From contig SIHQ01000007.1 in NCBI GenBank assembly GCA_004762125.1, forward strand, positions 1 through 64,000: a stretch of 64,000 nt of DNA, read 5' to 3'. The stretch comes from Oceanospirillales bacterium (GTDB lineage Bacteria > Pseudomonadota > Gammaproteobacteria > Pseudomonadales > Endozoicomonadaceae). Position numbers and translations under genes: made by a program. Of this stretch, positions 28,404 through 41,431 are shown in pieces (position 1 is the stretch's first letter; each line of letters opens with the position of its first letter). The notes below the pieces were generated by a model. The model was not told the origin of the DNA. It made no database searches and saw only the letters and a list, made by a program, of their open reading frames with translations.

Positions 28404-28775
28404 ATGGCGTCAGGATTATCAGCGATTAGGTCCCACCTTCCCAGTCTCAGCTACGCCTTAAATCAGGTCAAAGCTATCTATCAACAAGTAAAAGCCCAGG
28501 GGTTTGGCAGAACCATCCAGAAACTATTCGACTCGGATGAAAACTATATGATTCGGGATGGCTCAAGTGGATGTCACAGGTTAGGTGTCCAATACGAGAG
28601 AAAACACAAAGAAAGTGGAAGCGTACTTGTTGAGACTCCAAAGAAGCATATCTACTTCCTGAAAGATCGTGAAGGGTATGAAATCAAGAGAAACTTTATG
28701 CAATACCTAGCTGATCAGCCAGCCAGAGTGTTTTTGAATGCAGTACTGCCTGAAGATAGAAACACACTGAAATAA
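28404..28775 (+). CDS. Hypothetical protein, 123 residues
   Basis: A small soluble basic protein of unknown family, with no signal peptide or membrane helix. It contains a GFGRTIQKLFDSDENYMIRD helix-turn stretch and a beta-rich centre (SVLVETPKKHIYFLKDREGY). An AAAGAG Shine-Dalgarno and its own strong terminator support a real gene. It is inserted on the plus strand between mnmE and yidC, which are both minus and often adjacent in related genomes. I see nothing convincing in 28143-28403. Confidence 0.6.
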   Translation: MASGLSAIRSHLPSLSYALNQVKAIYQQVKAQGFGRTIQKLFDSDENYMIRDGSSGCHRLGVQYERKHKESGSVLVETPKKHIYFLKDREGYEIKRNFMQYLADQPARVFLNAVLPEDRNTLK

Positions 28776-28790
28776 AAATAACTTCGACGT

Positions 28791-28825
28791 ATAAAAAAAC
28801 GGCCCTGATGGGCCGTTTTTTTATA
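28791..28825. terminator. Bidirectional terminator before yidC
   Basis: ACGGCCC (28799-28805) pairs with GGGCCGT (28810-28816) around TGAT, with an A-run before and a T-run of seven after. It ends both the plus-strand orphan gene and the minus-strand rpmH-yidC operon. Confidence 0.92.
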
Positions 28826-28840
28826 CTTGATTCATCAGAC

Positions 28841-30517
28841 TTATGTGTCTTCTGCTTCAATCTTTTTGGTAATGATGTATTGCTGAATAATCGACAATAC
28901 GTTGTTCGTTACCCAGTACAGAACCAAACCAGCCGGGAACCAGAGGAAGAATACGGTGAAGATTAGTGGCATCATCTTCATTACCTTCGCCTGCATTGGG
29001 TCCGGAGGAGTCGGATTCAGCATTTGTTGTAAGAACATGGAAGCACCCATGATCAACGGCAGTATAAAATAAGGATCCATCTGAGAAAGGTCTGTGATCC
29101 AGCCTAGCCATGAAGCCTGACGCAGATCAACCGCTTCCTGAAGGGTCCAGTACAAAGCAATGAATACCGGCATCTGGACAACAATCGGGAGACAGCCACC
29201 CATAGGGTTCACTTTCTCTTTCTTGTACATCTCCATCATGGCCTGAGACATTTTCTGGCGATCGTCACCGTGCTTCTCTTTCATCTCCTTCATCTTTGGC
29301 CCGAGCTTACGCATTTTGGCCATAGAACGGAAACTGGTCTGATTCAGAGGATAGAAAACAGCTTTCACACACACCGTCAGCAGAATAATCGACCAACCCC
29401 AGTTACCCACTAGAGAATAGATAAACTTGAGCAAAGAGAACAGCGGCTCTGCGATAAACCAGAGGATGCCAAAATCCATAGTCAGTTGTAGGCCTTCAGC
29501 CAAAGCTTCAAGATCAGCCTGGATTTTTGGACCTGCATACAAGGTTGCACCTACAGTCACTGTTTCACCAGGCTGAGCGACAATCGAATTATCATAGAAA
29601 CCTACGATAAAGGATCGGTTGTCACCGCTAACGTTAGTGTAATACGTGTGTGAACTGCTTTGATCTGGTACCCAGGCGCTAACAAAGTAGTGCTGCAATA
29701 TTGCTGCATAACCACCTGTTACCGACTCCTTGAAAGGAGTATCCGCAAAATCATCAAACGGAAGTTTTTCGTACAGCTCGTCTTTTGAACGTACTGCAGC
29801 ACCCAGATAAGTGTTGGTTGGTGCGTTAGACGTTCTGGAACTTGGATCTTCAGAACCATCCCGCTTCAGCTGCGCATAGAACTGATCTTTCCATACTTGC
29901 TGACCACGGTTTTCCACCTGATATTCCACACGTAAATCATAAGCGCCACGCTCAAAGATATAACGCTTTGTCAGGAGAATATCGCCAGTAGTACGGGTCA
30001 GATCTACAACCAGTTCATTGTTACCTTCGTTCAGGTTGTAACTGGTTTTAGCTGTGCTGTAGAAGCCACGCTGATTCTTGGCATCTGGGCCGTCGGTTGC
30101 TACCAAAGCACTCTGTGCTGTGTATACACAGGTTTGGTCAGCGATGTTGCAGTCAGGCTTATTGACCAGTACCTGGAAGGGTACTGATTCTTGACCTTGT
30201 TCAGGTAAGTACTTTGGGTACTTTGGCAAACTAAGGCCAATAATATCACCGCCGGCAGGATCAATCTGAACATTCAGGGTATCAGTCTGAACGTTGATCA
30301 ACTGGGCAGTGGGTTGGACATTAGTGTCCAGAATATGAGGTGCAGAAGATCCCAACGTAATTGTGGGTACATCTGAACCGCCCTGGGCAGTAGAGATATT
30401 TGCCACAACGGCTTCACTGCCCGGCCGGGTCAGTGTGTAATCTTCATTCCATTGCTGGAGTGTCAATACACCAACAACGGCTATAGCACCTATCAAGAGC
30501 GTTCTTTGCAGATCCAT
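28841..30517 (-). CDS. yidC: Membrane protein insertase YidC
   Basis: 558 residues from the ATG at 30517 ([20 protein letters not shown]). The longer frame to 30583 is a shadow of yidD and would put 22 polar residues before the first membrane helix. A large periplasmic P1 domain (about 60-340) is followed by five helices with the conserved [19 protein letters not shown] and [19 protein letters not shown]. It inserts membrane proteins such as subunits a and c of ATP synthase, alone or with SecYEG. It overlaps yidD by 25 nt. Confidence 0.95.
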   Translation of the reverse strand: MDLQRTLLIGAIAVVGVLTLQQWNEDYTLTRPGSEAVVANISTAQGGSDVPTITLGSSAPHILDTNVQPTAQLINVQTDTLNVQIDPAGGDIIGLSLPKYPKYLPEQGQESVPFQVLVNKPDCNIADQTCVYTAQSALVATDGPDAKNQRGFYSTAKTSYNLNEGNNELVVDLTRTTGDILLTKRYIFERGAYDLRVEYQVENRGQQVWKDQFYAQLKRDGSEDPSSRTSNAPTNTYLGAAVRSKDELYEKLPFDDFADTPFKESVTGGYAAILQHYFVSAWVPDQSSSHTYYTNVSGDNRSFIVGFYDNSIVAQPGETVTVGATLYAGPKIQADLEALAEGLQLTMDFGILWFIAEPLFSLLKFIYSLVGNWGWSIILLTVCVKAVFYPLNQTSFRSMAKMRKLGPKMKEMKEKHGDDRQKMSQAMMEMYKKEKVNPMGGCLPIVVQMPVFIALYWTLQEAVDLRQASWLGWITDLSQMDPYFILPLIMGASMFLQQMLNPTPPDPMQAKVMKMMPLIFTVFFLWFPAGLVLYWVTNNVLSIIQQYIITKKIEAEDT

Positions 30518-30834
30518 GATGTCCGAGCCAAAGATTCTTGGTGATGGGGTTGATTGTCTGATTCTGTCTGCTGATGCTGGCATTTAGTGCCTGGCACCGG
30601 ATCAAAACCACCTGGGTGCCATGGATGGCAACGCAGAAGTCGTAACGCAGTCAGCTTACTGCCTTTCAGAAAACCATGAGTTTCCAATGCTTCCTGGGCA
30701 TAGCAGGAACAGGTGGGATAAAAACGACAATGTCTGGCCATTAACGGGCTCAGACAATAGCGATAGACCTTGATTAGGCCCATAGCCAGATGTTTGGGCA
30801 ACTGGGTAAGGGAGTGCATCACAGGTTCAGGCAT
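30493..30834 (-). CDS. yidD: Membrane protein insertion efficiency factor YidD
   Basis: 113 residues from the ATG at 30834; a second ATG at 30819 is possible. The family core is [30 protein letters not shown] and the [13 protein letters not shown] motif. It is a small membrane-bound helper of YidC-dependent insertion. The C-terminal tail after this motif (about 35 residues, Gln/His-rich) is longer than in most members and runs into yidC. The rnpA-yidD-yidC order is standard. Confidence 0.92.
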   Translation of the reverse strand: MPEPVMHSLTQLPKHLAMGLIKVYRYCLSPLMARHCRFYPTCSCYAQEALETHGFLKGSKLTALRLLRCHPWHPGGFDPVPGTKCQHQQTESDNQPHHQESLARTSWICKERS

Positions 30835-30942
30835 GTCGGTTCCACTCAGTCTGTGCTGTGCCGGAAACTCTGGGCCGACTTGTGAGCAATACAGAACTCT
30901 GGCAAAAAAGTGACAGGAGGTATTCGCTACCTCCACAATCAC

Positions 30943-31350
30943 TCAGCTCGCCACAAGCTGCTGTTTTTGCTGGCTGGCCTGTTCTTTGGCCTGCCTGTCT
31001 CCCAGTTTCTGGTGCAGTTTTGACCATTGCCGGGTTAGCAGTTTGTTGATCTCAGAGCTTTCGAGTTCACCTAGGCCTCTACGAGCAAGAACGACAATAT
31101 CAAGGTTACCCAAACAGTCCTGATTCAGACGATAGGTTTCCCGAATATGACGTTTCACTCGGTTTCGACCGTTAGCGAAACGGATATTTTTCTTGGCGAT
31201 CACCAGACCAAGTCTGGGATGATCAAGATTATTCTCTCGAGCCAGTATCAACAGATGTCTGTTACTGACCTTGATATCCGTATGATCGAAAACCTGCTTG
31301 AAATCAGCTGCTGAGCAAAGTCGCAGTTCGCGACCAAAAGAGAAGCTCAC
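30943..31350 (-). CDS. rnpA: Ribonuclease P protein component
   Basis: 135 residues from a GTG. It assists the RNase P RNA in trimming tRNA 5' leaders. It has the RNR signature NGRNRVKRHIRE (about 60-71) and the FGRELRLCSAADFKQVF N terminus. The C-terminal Gln/Lys-rich tail is longer than in E. coli (119 residues). It lies 13 nt after rpmH, the usual coupling of a ribosomal protein with RNase P. Confidence 0.96.
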   Translation of the reverse strand: MSFSFGRELRLCSAADFKQVFDHTDIKVSNRHLLILARENNLDHPRLGLVIAKKNIRFANGRNRVKRHIRETYRLNQDCLGNLDIVVLARRGLGELESSEINKLLTRQWSKLHQKLGDRQAKEQASQQKQQLVAS

Positions 31351-31363
31351 CTGTCAGCCTGAA

Positions 31364-31498
31364 TCAAGCTGTCAGGGACTTGCGACCTTTGGCACGACGA
31401 CGGTTAATAATCGCACGACCGCTCTTAGTTGCCATACGGGCACGGAAGCCGTGGGAACGCTTACGCTTCAGGTTACTTGGTTGAAAAGTTCTTTTCAT
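31364..31498 (-). CDS. rpmH: 50S ribosomal protein L34
   Basis: 44 residues, very basic ([20 protein letters not shown], then the [18 protein letters not shown] end). It is the classic L34 sequence and length. It is the first gene of rpmH-rnpA-yidD-yidC. A strong sigma-70 promoter is about 42 nt upstream. It points away from dnaA across the origin region. Confidence 0.98.
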   Translation of the reverse strand: MKRTFQPSNLKRKRSHGFRARMATKSGRAIINRRRAKGRKSLTA

Positions 31499-31539
31499 GA
31501 CACTACTCGTGATTGGGTGAATTTACAAAAAGACGGAGC

Positions 31540-31568
31540 ATTCTAAGTAATTGAGGGTTTAGCGTCAA
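31540..31568 (-). promoter_or_regulatory. rpmH operon promoter
   Basis: On the minus strand TTGACG (31563-31568), a 17 bp spacer and TAGAAT (31540-31545) match sigma-70 well, 42 nt before the rpmH ATG. Confidence 0.8.
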
Positions 31569-31716
31569 TTTGGAGTTGTCAAGAGTTGCCCCCGCCGACC
31601 AACGGTTAGCCTCCTATCCAGTAAGTTCTTCTCTATAAAACGCCGTATCTATTACTAATGTTCCTGTTTTTATTTCAAGTCATAGCAATGGCTTCGCCGT
31701 ATTTCCTCATTTCAAG

Positions 31717-32173
31717 TTATCCACTGATCACCAATTATTTCATTCACTGATGAATTCAAAAAATAATTCATTTTCGAGTAAATTATAAATTAAGAATATA
31801 TGTACTTGAGTGGTGATGTTTTATTGTTGTTATTGTTATTAGGGAGCCCTTTTTCTGTGGATAAGGCCATTTTCCCTAGATTTTCCTAAGGCTAGAGCCT
31901 GTGCATTATCCTGTACAAAAGCAGAGATTAACCTGTTATTTTGCTGGTGCTTAGCTGTGCATAAATAGGGCACTTATTCACAGGGTATATTCATCAACGG
32001 GTTATACACAGCTCATACACCCCTTTTTCAACCATTAATACACTGATATATCCACAGGAAATTTAGGATTTTTTTTATTCACAGGTAATTCTATTTATAT
32101 TTTTAAGTTATTGATAAGTATGTATTAAATTGGGTTTTTAATTGTTTTAAGTAATTTTGCTTAGTGTGGATAA
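31717..32173. other. oriC: Chromosomal replication origin, oriC
   Basis: Between rpmH and dnaA, six exact TTATNCACA DnaA boxes are at 31856-31864, 31956-31964 and 32165-32173 (minus) and 31974-31982, 32002-32010 and 32075-32083 (plus). Single-mismatch boxes are at 31717-31725, 31900-31908 and 32048-32056. The stretch 32084-32164 is extremely AT-rich and is the likely unwinding element. dnaA is on one side and rpmH on the other, as in Pseudomonas. Gene direction switches here. The box at 32165 is close to the dnaA upstream region, so autorepression is plausible. Confidence 0.88.
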
Positions 32174-32336
32174 CTTTTCAGTAAAAAGTTACAATAAGTA
32201 CTGTTTTATGAATTGGCTTCTATATTTCGGTGATCCTGCTCTGGCCTAATTGACTCTATTCATTTCCTGCCTTTTCAGAAGTCGTTAGCAGGCAGGCTGA
32301 CAGGTTTCCGTGTCACCCGTTTTCAGGAGAGGGCTT

Positions 32337-33977
32337 GTGCCTTTAGATCTCTGGCAAAAGTGTGTGGATTTGATTCAAGATGAACTGTCATCTCAACAGT
32401 TCAATACTTGGATTCGTCCACTAAAAGTCATGGGTGACGAGTACGATCTTTGCCTATTAGCGCCAAATCGATTTGTCGCTGACTGGATCCGAGAAAAGTT
32501 TTTGCCGAGAATTGAAGAAATACTTGATGAGTTGACTGACGGTCAAGGACCAGCAGTGGCTCTTGCCGTATCCAACAGGCGACCAAAATCGCTGACTCGA
32601 CGTATTGCTCCTAGAAGAATATCCAGACCTGCTCCTGAACCAAAGACTGTTTCGGAAGAACCTATATATAAAGAAGAAAGAAAAGTGACTGAAGGGCTGG
32701 TTTCCAGTCTGAAGGAACAACCTAAAGCCAATAAAGAAAATCAAATGCAACAGGATCTTATAGACAGTCAACCTGCTGCTGCTCAAAATCCATTAAGTAA
32801 ACAGTTCAGTAACCCACTTAGAGGTCAGCTAGAGCCGAGATCTCCAGCCCCTGTGTCGAGACCTGCAGAGCCGCAGGAACAGTTGATTATAACCCCCATC
32901 CCCAGACCAATAGTTACCAGTAGTAGGCAGGTAGAAGTAGAAGGGTCTATAAAACATCATAGCTCTCTGAATACACAGTTTACTTTTGATACCTTTGTTG
33001 AAGGTAAATCGAACCAGTTGGCTCTTGCTGCTGCAAAGCAGGTAGCGGAAAATCCGGGTGCAGCCTATAACCCGTTATTTTTATACGGCGGTGTTGGTTT
33101 AGGTAAGACTCACTTAATGCACGCTGTGGGTAACTCTCTGGTTAAAAATAATCGTAATGCTAAAGTCGTTTATCTTCATTCCGAGCGATTTGTAGCTGAT
33201 ATGGTTAAAGCGCTGCAACTGAATGCTATTAATGACTTTAAACGTTATTACCGTTCTGTGGATGCGTTGCTAATAGATGATATTCAGTTCTTCGCGGGTA
33301 AAGAACGTTCTCAGGAAGAGTTTTTTCACACCTTTAACGCACTTTTGGAAGGTGGTCAGCAGATGATTTTAACCTGTGACCGTTATCCGAAAGAAATTAA
33401 TGGTGTTGAAGAGCGACTGAAGTCAAGATTTGGCTGGGGACTCACTGTTGCTGTTGAACCTCCAGAGCTGGAAACACGTGTGGCCATTCTAATGAAGAAG
33501 GCTGAGCAACAGAAAGTAGACCTTCCCCATGAAGCGGCTTTCTTTATTGCTCAACGTATTCGATCTAATGTGCGTGAGCTTGAAGGTGCACTGAAAAGAG
33601 TGATAGCGAGTGCTCACTTTATGGGCCGTAGGATAGATATTGATCTAATTCGCGAATCTTTGAAGGACTTGCTTGCATTGCAGGATAAACAGGTCAGTAT
33701 TGATAATATTCAGAGAACGGTAGCGGAGTATTTCAAAATCAAGGTGGCGGATATTCTTTCAAAACGCCGCAGTCGCTCCGTTGCTCGTCCCAGACAGATT
33801 GCTATGGCACTGTCCAAGGAATTGACCAGTCACAGTTTGCCAGAAATTGGTGACGCCTACGGCGGTCGTGATCACACTACTGTTCTCCATGCCTGTCGAA
33901 AGGTGAAACAATTAGTGGAGGATGATGGTGAGATACGGGATGATTATAAAAATCTATTGAGATCTTTAACCAACTGA
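32337..33977 (+). CDS. dnaA: Chromosomal replication initiator DnaA
   Basis: 546 residues from the GTG at 32337, chosen because AGGAG lies 7 nt before it and the protein then begins near [16 protein letters not shown] as in other DnaA. An in-frame GTG at 32310 has no such support. Domain I is residues 1-80; a long Pro/Gln-rich linker follows to about 205; the AAA+ domain has [13 protein letters not shown] and LLIDDIQFF; domain IV ends with the [14 protein letters not shown] box-binding helix. ATP-DnaA melts oriC, which lies immediately upstream. Confidence 0.97.
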   Translation: MPLDLWQKCVDLIQDELSSQQFNTWIRPLKVMGDEYDLCLLAPNRFVADWIREKFLPRIEEILDELTDGQGPAVALAVSNRRPKSLTRRIAPRRISRPAPEPKTVSEEPIYKEERKVTEGLVSSLKEQPKANKENQMQQDLIDSQPAAAQNPLSKQFSNPLRGQLEPRSPAPVSRPAEPQEQLIITPIPRPIVTSSRQVEVEGSIKHHSSLNTQFTFDTFVEGKSNQLALAAAKQVAENPGAAYNPLFLYGGVGLGKTHLMHAVGNSLVKNNRNAKVVYLHSERFVADMVKALQLNAINDFKRYYRSVDALLIDDIQFFAGKERSQEEFFHTFNALLEGGQQMILTCDRYPKEINGVEERLKSRFGWGLTVAVEPPELETRVAILMKKAEQQKVDLPHEAAFFIAQRIRSNVRELEGALKRVIASAHFMGRRIDIDLIRESLKDLLALQDKQVSIDNIQRTVAEYFKIKVADILSKRRSRSVARPRQIAMALSKELTSHSLPEIGDAYGGRDHTTVLHACRKVKQLVEDDGEIRDDYKNLLRSLTN

Positions 33978-34078
33978 TGACAGTTTGGTGAGCGAAAGCT
34001 AAAAGATTAGAAACTTAATTGAATTTTTGAAGGTTAGCCATAAAGGCTTTCTTTCAGTCAGCAAGAGAAAGGAAAGCG

Positions 34079-35182
34079 ATGAAATTTACCATTAATCGGG
34101 AAGCATTGCTCAAGCCATTGCAATTGGTTGCGGGCGTAGTTGAACGAAGACAGACCCTACCTGTATTGTCCAACGTCCTGATGGTGGTGGACGGCAATCA
34201 GCTCTCTTTAACAGGTACTGACCTGGAAGTAGAATTGGTCGGGCGTGTATCTCTGAATGATGTCAGTGAAGGTGGTGAAATAACGGTACCTGCCCGAAAG
34301 CTGATGGATATCTGTAAATCATTGCCTGAGAATGCAGCGATTGAATTTTCTCAGGATGAGCAACGTGTCAAAGTAAGAGCAGGCCGTTCCCGCTTTACTT
34401 TATCTACTCTTCCAGCAAACGAATTCCCAAGCATTGAAGAAGAGGCAGGCTCCCTGACTTTTACTATCGAACAGTCTCGTTTGCGTAGACTGATCGATCG
34501 TACTAGTTTTGCTATGGCTCAACAGGATGTTCGTTACTACTTGAACGGAATGCTGCTTGAAGTCAGCCAGAACAAACTTCGTTCTGTAGCGACTGATGGC
34601 CACCGTCTGGCTATGTGCTCTCTGGATGCTGATATTAATCAGAGCGAACGTCATCAAGTGATTGTGCCTCGCAAGGGTATCCTGGAAATGGCCCGCTTGT
34701 TGACTGAAGGTGATGAGATGGTTCACATCACTCTTGGTGCTAACCATATGCGGGCCAAAACCGGTGACTTCATGTTCACATCCAAGTTGGTTGATGGCAA
34801 ATTCCCTGATTATGATCGTGTTGTTCCACGCGGTGGTGATAAAATTATTTTGGGAGATCGTCAGGAATTGCGTCAAGCTCTTCAGCGCGCATCAATTCTT
34901 TCCAACGAGAAGTATCGCGGTATTCGCCTGATTCTTACTGATGGCCAGCTAAAGGTCATGGCTAACAACCCTGAGCAGGAAGAAGCGGAAGAAGAATTGA
35001 ACATGGACTACCACGGTGAGTCCATGGAGATTGGCTTTAACGTAAGCTACCTGCTGGATGTTCTGTCAGTTATATCCGGTGAATCTGTGAAGATTACACT
35101 TTCTGATCAGAACAGTAGTGCACTTCTTGAGGAGTCTGAAGATTCTGACTCTACTTATGTTGTTATGCCAATGAGACTCTGA
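34079..35182 (+). CDS. dnaN: DNA polymerase III beta sliding clamp
   Basis: 367 residues (E. coli 366), three repeated clamp domains. It starts MKFTINREALLKPLQLVAGV and ends with the typical SYVVMPMRL-like TYVVMPMRL. It tethers polymerase III to DNA and recruits many repair factors. An AGAAAGGAAAG Shine-Dalgarno precedes the ATG, 101 nt after dnaA. Confidence 0.98.
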   Translation: MKFTINREALLKPLQLVAGVVERRQTLPVLSNVLMVVDGNQLSLTGTDLEVELVGRVSLNDVSEGGEITVPARKLMDICKSLPENAAIEFSQDEQRVKVRAGRSRFTLSTLPANEFPSIEEEAGSLTFTIEQSRLRRLIDRTSFAMAQQDVRYYLNGMLLEVSQNKLRSVATDGHRLAMCSLDADINQSERHQVIVPRKGILEMARLLTEGDEMVHITLGANHMRAKTGDFMFTSKLVDGKFPDYDRVVPRGGDKIILGDRQELRQALQRASILSNEKYRGIRLILTDGQLKVMANNPEQEEAEEELNMDYHGESMEIGFNVSYLLDVLSVISGESVKITLSDQNSSALLEESEDSDSTYVVMPMRL

Positions 35183-35237
35183 TGATTCTACAGCCCAAAG
35201 TTTCTTTATTATTGAAAGCTGAGGGCTGTACTGAAGC

Positions 35238-38802
<3,565 letters not shown>

Positions 38803-38811
38803 TTTTTTGAA

Positions 38812-38850
38812 AATATAAAGAAGCCGGCATAATGCCGGCTTCTTTATATT
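38812..38850. terminator. Terminator after gyrB
   Basis: A near-perfect long inverted repeat with arms AATATAAAGAAGCCGGCAT and ATGCCGGCTTCTTTATATT around a tiny loop follows the gyrB stop. It serves the plus-strand dnaA-gyrB cluster and also the end of the minus-strand remnant next to it. Confidence 0.88.
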
Positions 38851-38854
38851 TGAG

Positions 38855-39188
38855 TCATTCTATTTTTTCTATGTTTCTAAAAAGCTCCAGACTGTGAAGG
38901 GTTTTATCTCTCCCAGAAATAGTTGAATCCGATATCGTTGTTTTTAGTAATGAGAGTGAAGGCGTTCCTACCTCAGCAATGGCTGAATCAGTACTTGAGG
39001 AGGTGGAAGTAACTGACAATCTCCGTTCTGATAAAGGTTTTTTAGGAGAGGGAGATGTTGTGCTTGAATTAGCCGCGTTGGAAATTATAGGTTTACCTTC
39101 TGTGTTCGACTTGCTGAGATTGAATACCTTTAGGAGGAAGAGAAGGAGACGCTGGAGGTGTCTTTCCACTCGGTGGCTGTATAGGCAT
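38855..39188 (-). pseudogene. Frameshifted Ser/Pro-rich small protein
   Basis: An ATG at 39188 has an AGGG Shine-Dalgarno 8 nt upstream. It opens MPIQPPSGKTPPASPSLPPK, continues GIQSQQVEHRR and stops at 39093. The other frame of the same strand then runs KPIISNAANSSTTSPSPKKP, through a Ser/Thr-rich stretch, to FRNIEKIE at 38855. Joining the frames near 39095 gives a single Pro/Ser-rich disordered protein of about 110 residues. A one- or two-base indel has probably broken it, unless it is a programmed shift. Function is unknown. The gap 39189-39422 contains only the likely gmhA promoter, with TATAAT at 39386-39391. Confidence 0.5.
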
Positions 39189-39422
39189 TATTGTTTCCCT
39201 GAAGATCATTTAGAATCCATGTAACTTAATTTTAGTTAATCATTTAAATTGAGAAAAAATTAGAACTTGCTGAAGATTTTGATGTGTACATACCCATAGA
39301 GAAGAGTTCCCACTAGCTACTGCTAATAGAAAGGTCTGCGAGTAGACCGTAAGATATTTAGATAATCGAGAATGGTTATTGGCGTTATAATGACGCTTTA
39401 CTCTCATGTGATTTAAAGAGCA

Positions 39423-40001
39423 ATGCACCAGTCCCTGATTCGAAAAGAGCTTGAAGAAGCTCAGAAAGTTCTTGAACGCTTTCTGAATGATGACACCAAT
39501 ATCGAAGCTATTAACTCAGCTGCACTGCTTCTGGCTGAGGTATTTAAAGCGGAAGGTAAAGTGATTTCCTGTGGTAATGGTGGTTCACATTGTGATGCCA
39601 TGCACTTTGCTGAAGAGCTTACAGGCCGTTACCGTGACGACCGCCCTGCTTATCCTGCAATCGCTATTTCCGATGTCAGCCACATGTCTTGCGTATCCAA
39701 TGACTATGGTTACGAGCATGTATTCTCTCGCTATCTGGAAGGTGTTGGCTTCAAAGGTGATGTGCTGTTTGGCTTAAGTACCAGTGGTAATTCAAGTAAT
39801 ATTATCAAGGCTGTAGAGATGGCCCGTAAGAAAGGAATGAAAGTTATTCTGCTAACAGGTAAAGATGGCGGAAAGATGGATGGTATGGCTGATGTGGAAA
39901 TCCGTGTGCCGCATTTTGGTTATGCTGACCGGATTCAGGAAATCCACATCAAGATTATTCATATCATGATACAACTGATTGAAAAGTACATGGTTGCCTA
40001 A
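39423..40001 (+). CDS. gmhA: Sedoheptulose-7-phosphate isomerase
   Basis: 192 residues, the same as E. coli GmhA. It converts sedoheptulose 7-phosphate to D-glycero-D-manno-heptose 7-phosphate, the first step of LPS inner-core heptose synthesis. SIS-domain features are present: [22 protein letters not shown] (about 52-73 in two parts), [11 protein letters not shown] and the C-terminal [19 protein letters not shown] helix. A TATAAT at 39386-39391 may be its -10. It is convergent with plsC. gmhB for a later step is at 40770-41309. Confidence 0.93.
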   Translation: MHQSLIRKELEEAQKVLERFLNDDTNIEAINSAALLLAEVFKAEGKVISCGNGGSHCDAMHFAEELTGRYRDDRPAYPAIAISDVSHMSCVSNDYGYEHVFSRYLEGVGFKGDVLFGLSTSGNSSNIIKAVEMARKKGMKVILLTGKDGGKMDGMADVEIRVPHFGYADRIQEIHIKIIHIMIQLIEKYMVA

Positions 40002-40016
40002 TTCTGATGAGAGAAG

Positions 40017-40748
40017 TTAGGCAGTCTCTTTGATTGCAGCCAGCTTCTCTTCTATCCAGCCTCGAGTTTGATCGTTCAGCTCTTTTGCTGTTCTTTCATG
40101 AGTCTGGATAGGTTTGCCAATATGAAGGTGAATAGTACCGGGCTTTTTCAGCCAACTTTCAACGGGCCAGTGATCTGCGGCATTGTGAGCCACAGGAAGA
40201 ATGTTAACTTCAGCCTTTCTGGCTAGATTAACCCCGCCTCTGGAAAACTTTCCCAAACCACCCTTCAGAGCTCTGGTTCCTTCTGGAAAAATGAGTACCC
40301 AGCGTTCTTCTTTAAGAGCTAATGTTCCAAGCTCTACGATATCCCTTAATGCCGCTCTTGGATCATCCCGGTTGATGGCAATAGGATGCAGAAGGTAGAA
40401 AGCCCAACCAAAAAATGGGACTCTCATGAGTTCTTTCTTCAAAACCTGAGACTGTGGTGTGAATACCATCTGTAGGAAAAATGTCTCCCAGGTACTCTGG
40501 TGATTACTAATAATCACGCAGGGTTTGTCAGGAATATTATCTTTACCATGAATTTCATAACGAACCCCACAGGTGACTTTTAGTAGCCAGATCACCATGA
40601 TTGCCCAGTTAGTCACCATCAAAGGGTGACGTTTATTGGTCGCAACAAAAGGAATAATAAAAAACATCACGGATACCCAAAGTATCGTGAAGATTGTGAG
40701 TGAGGTGTAGAACAGAATTGTTCTTAGCAATTGAATAACGGACGACAT
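40017..40748 (-). CDS. plsC: 1-acyl-sn-glycerol-3-phosphate acyltransferase
   Basis: 243 residues. It makes phosphatidic acid from lysophosphatidic acid at the inner membrane. N-terminal membrane helices (about 8-35) precede the catalytic NHQSTWE block (His plus acidic residue at +5), the LL-type LHPIAINRDD segment, the substrate motif FPEGTR and LPVAHNA. It is probably co-transcribed with gmhB, 21 nt upstream. Confidence 0.93.
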   Translation of the reverse strand: MSSVIQLLRTILFYTSLTIFTILWVSVMFFIIPFVATNKRHPLMVTNWAIMVIWLLKVTCGVRYEIHGKDNIPDKPCVIISNHQSTWETFFLQMVFTPQSQVLKKELMRVPFFGWAFYLLHPIAINRDDPRAALRDIVELGTLALKEERWVLIFPEGTRALKGGLGKFSRGGVNLARKAEVNILPVAHNAADHWPVESWLKKPGTIHLHIGKPIQTHERTAKELNDQTRGWIEEKLAAIKETA

Positions 40749-40769
40749 TTATAACCTGTTATTAAATCT

Positions 40770-41309
40770 TCAGTCAGCAAGAATAAAGTGAGTAAAATCA
40801 GTGAGATCTTCAAATACGGGTATCCCTTCAAGACCTTCACCTTTAGCCAGTGTTCGTACACCTTTACCGGTTTTCACCAGTGCTACCTTACAGCCTGCAG
40901 CTTGTCCCGCTACCAAATCCCGTAGTGAGTCACCCACAAGCCAACACTCAGCAGGATCAACCTGGAACTCACGGATCAATTCCTCGACCATTCCAGGTAG
41001 AGGCTTTCGGCACTGACAATTATTATCCGGACCATGGGGGCAATATTTTATAGCTGCTACCCTGCCCTGCTGCTGTTCAAGTAGAATATTCATCTTATCG
41101 TGCATAGCATTCAGGGTGTCGAGACTGAAATAGCCTCGGGCCAGACCGGACTGGTTGGTGGCAATGGTTACAGTAAAGCCTGACTTATAGAGTTGAGCCA
41201 TTGCTTCTATGCTGCCAGGCAGAGGGAGCCATTCTTCCGGGCTACGAATATAATTGTCAGAGTCTTTATTAATGACTCCGTCACGATCGAGAATTATCAG
41301 TTTTGTCAT
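40770..41309 (-). CDS. gmhB: D-glycero-beta-D-manno-heptose-1,7-bisphosphate 7-phosphatase
   Basis: 179 residues from the ATG at 41309; the frame runs back to 41360 through the glyS terminator, which cannot be coding. It is a HAD phosphatase with LDRDGVIN (nucleophile Asp), TNQSG and GDSLRDLVAG. The zinc loop CPHGPDNNCQCRKPLPG is typical of GmhB. It removes the 7-phosphate in LPS heptose synthesis, so it works with gmhA nearby. Confidence 0.93.
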   Translation of the reverse strand: MTKLIILDRDGVINKDSDNYIRSPEEWLPLPGSIEAMAQLYKSGFTVTIATNQSGLARGYFSLDTLNAMHDKMNILLEQQQGRVAAIKYCPHGPDNNCQCRKPLPGMVEELIREFQVDPAECWLVGDSLRDLVAGQAAGCKVALVKTGKGVRTLAKGEGLEGIPVFEDLTDFTHFILAD

Positions 41310-41319
41310 AATCAATAGT

Positions 41320-41346
41320 AAAAAAATGCGGCCATAGGCCGCATTT
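41320..41346 (-). terminator. Terminator of glyQS
   Basis: On the minus strand AAATGCGGCC-TAT-GGCCGCATTT is followed by a T-run, about 85 nt after the glyS stop and just before gmhB. It is a clear intrinsic terminator. Confidence 0.9.
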
Positions 41347-41431
41347 ACTCTAACAGGCATTGTCCGGAAGTTCTGTTACAAACAGTCATTTTCGGACAAG
41401 CAGCAAGTTTGTACTGTTACAGAACAGCTCT

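Noticed and set aside
30518-30583. Longer N terminus for yidC
   Set aside because: It adds polar residues before the first membrane helix and lies in the yidD coding region. The conserved start MDLQRTLL is at 30517.
32310-32336. Earlier GTG start for dnaA
   Set aside because: The AGGAG at the right distance belongs to the GTG at 32337, and family members start close to that point.
38979-39224. Plus-strand ORF ending in an Arg-rich segment
   Set aside because: It is antisense to the Ser/Pro-rich gene remnant. Its Arg-rich end mirrors that Pro/Ser codon pattern.
41310-41360. Longer gmhB N terminus
   Set aside because: It would translate the glyQS terminator hairpin; the HAD motif starts right after the ATG at 41309.
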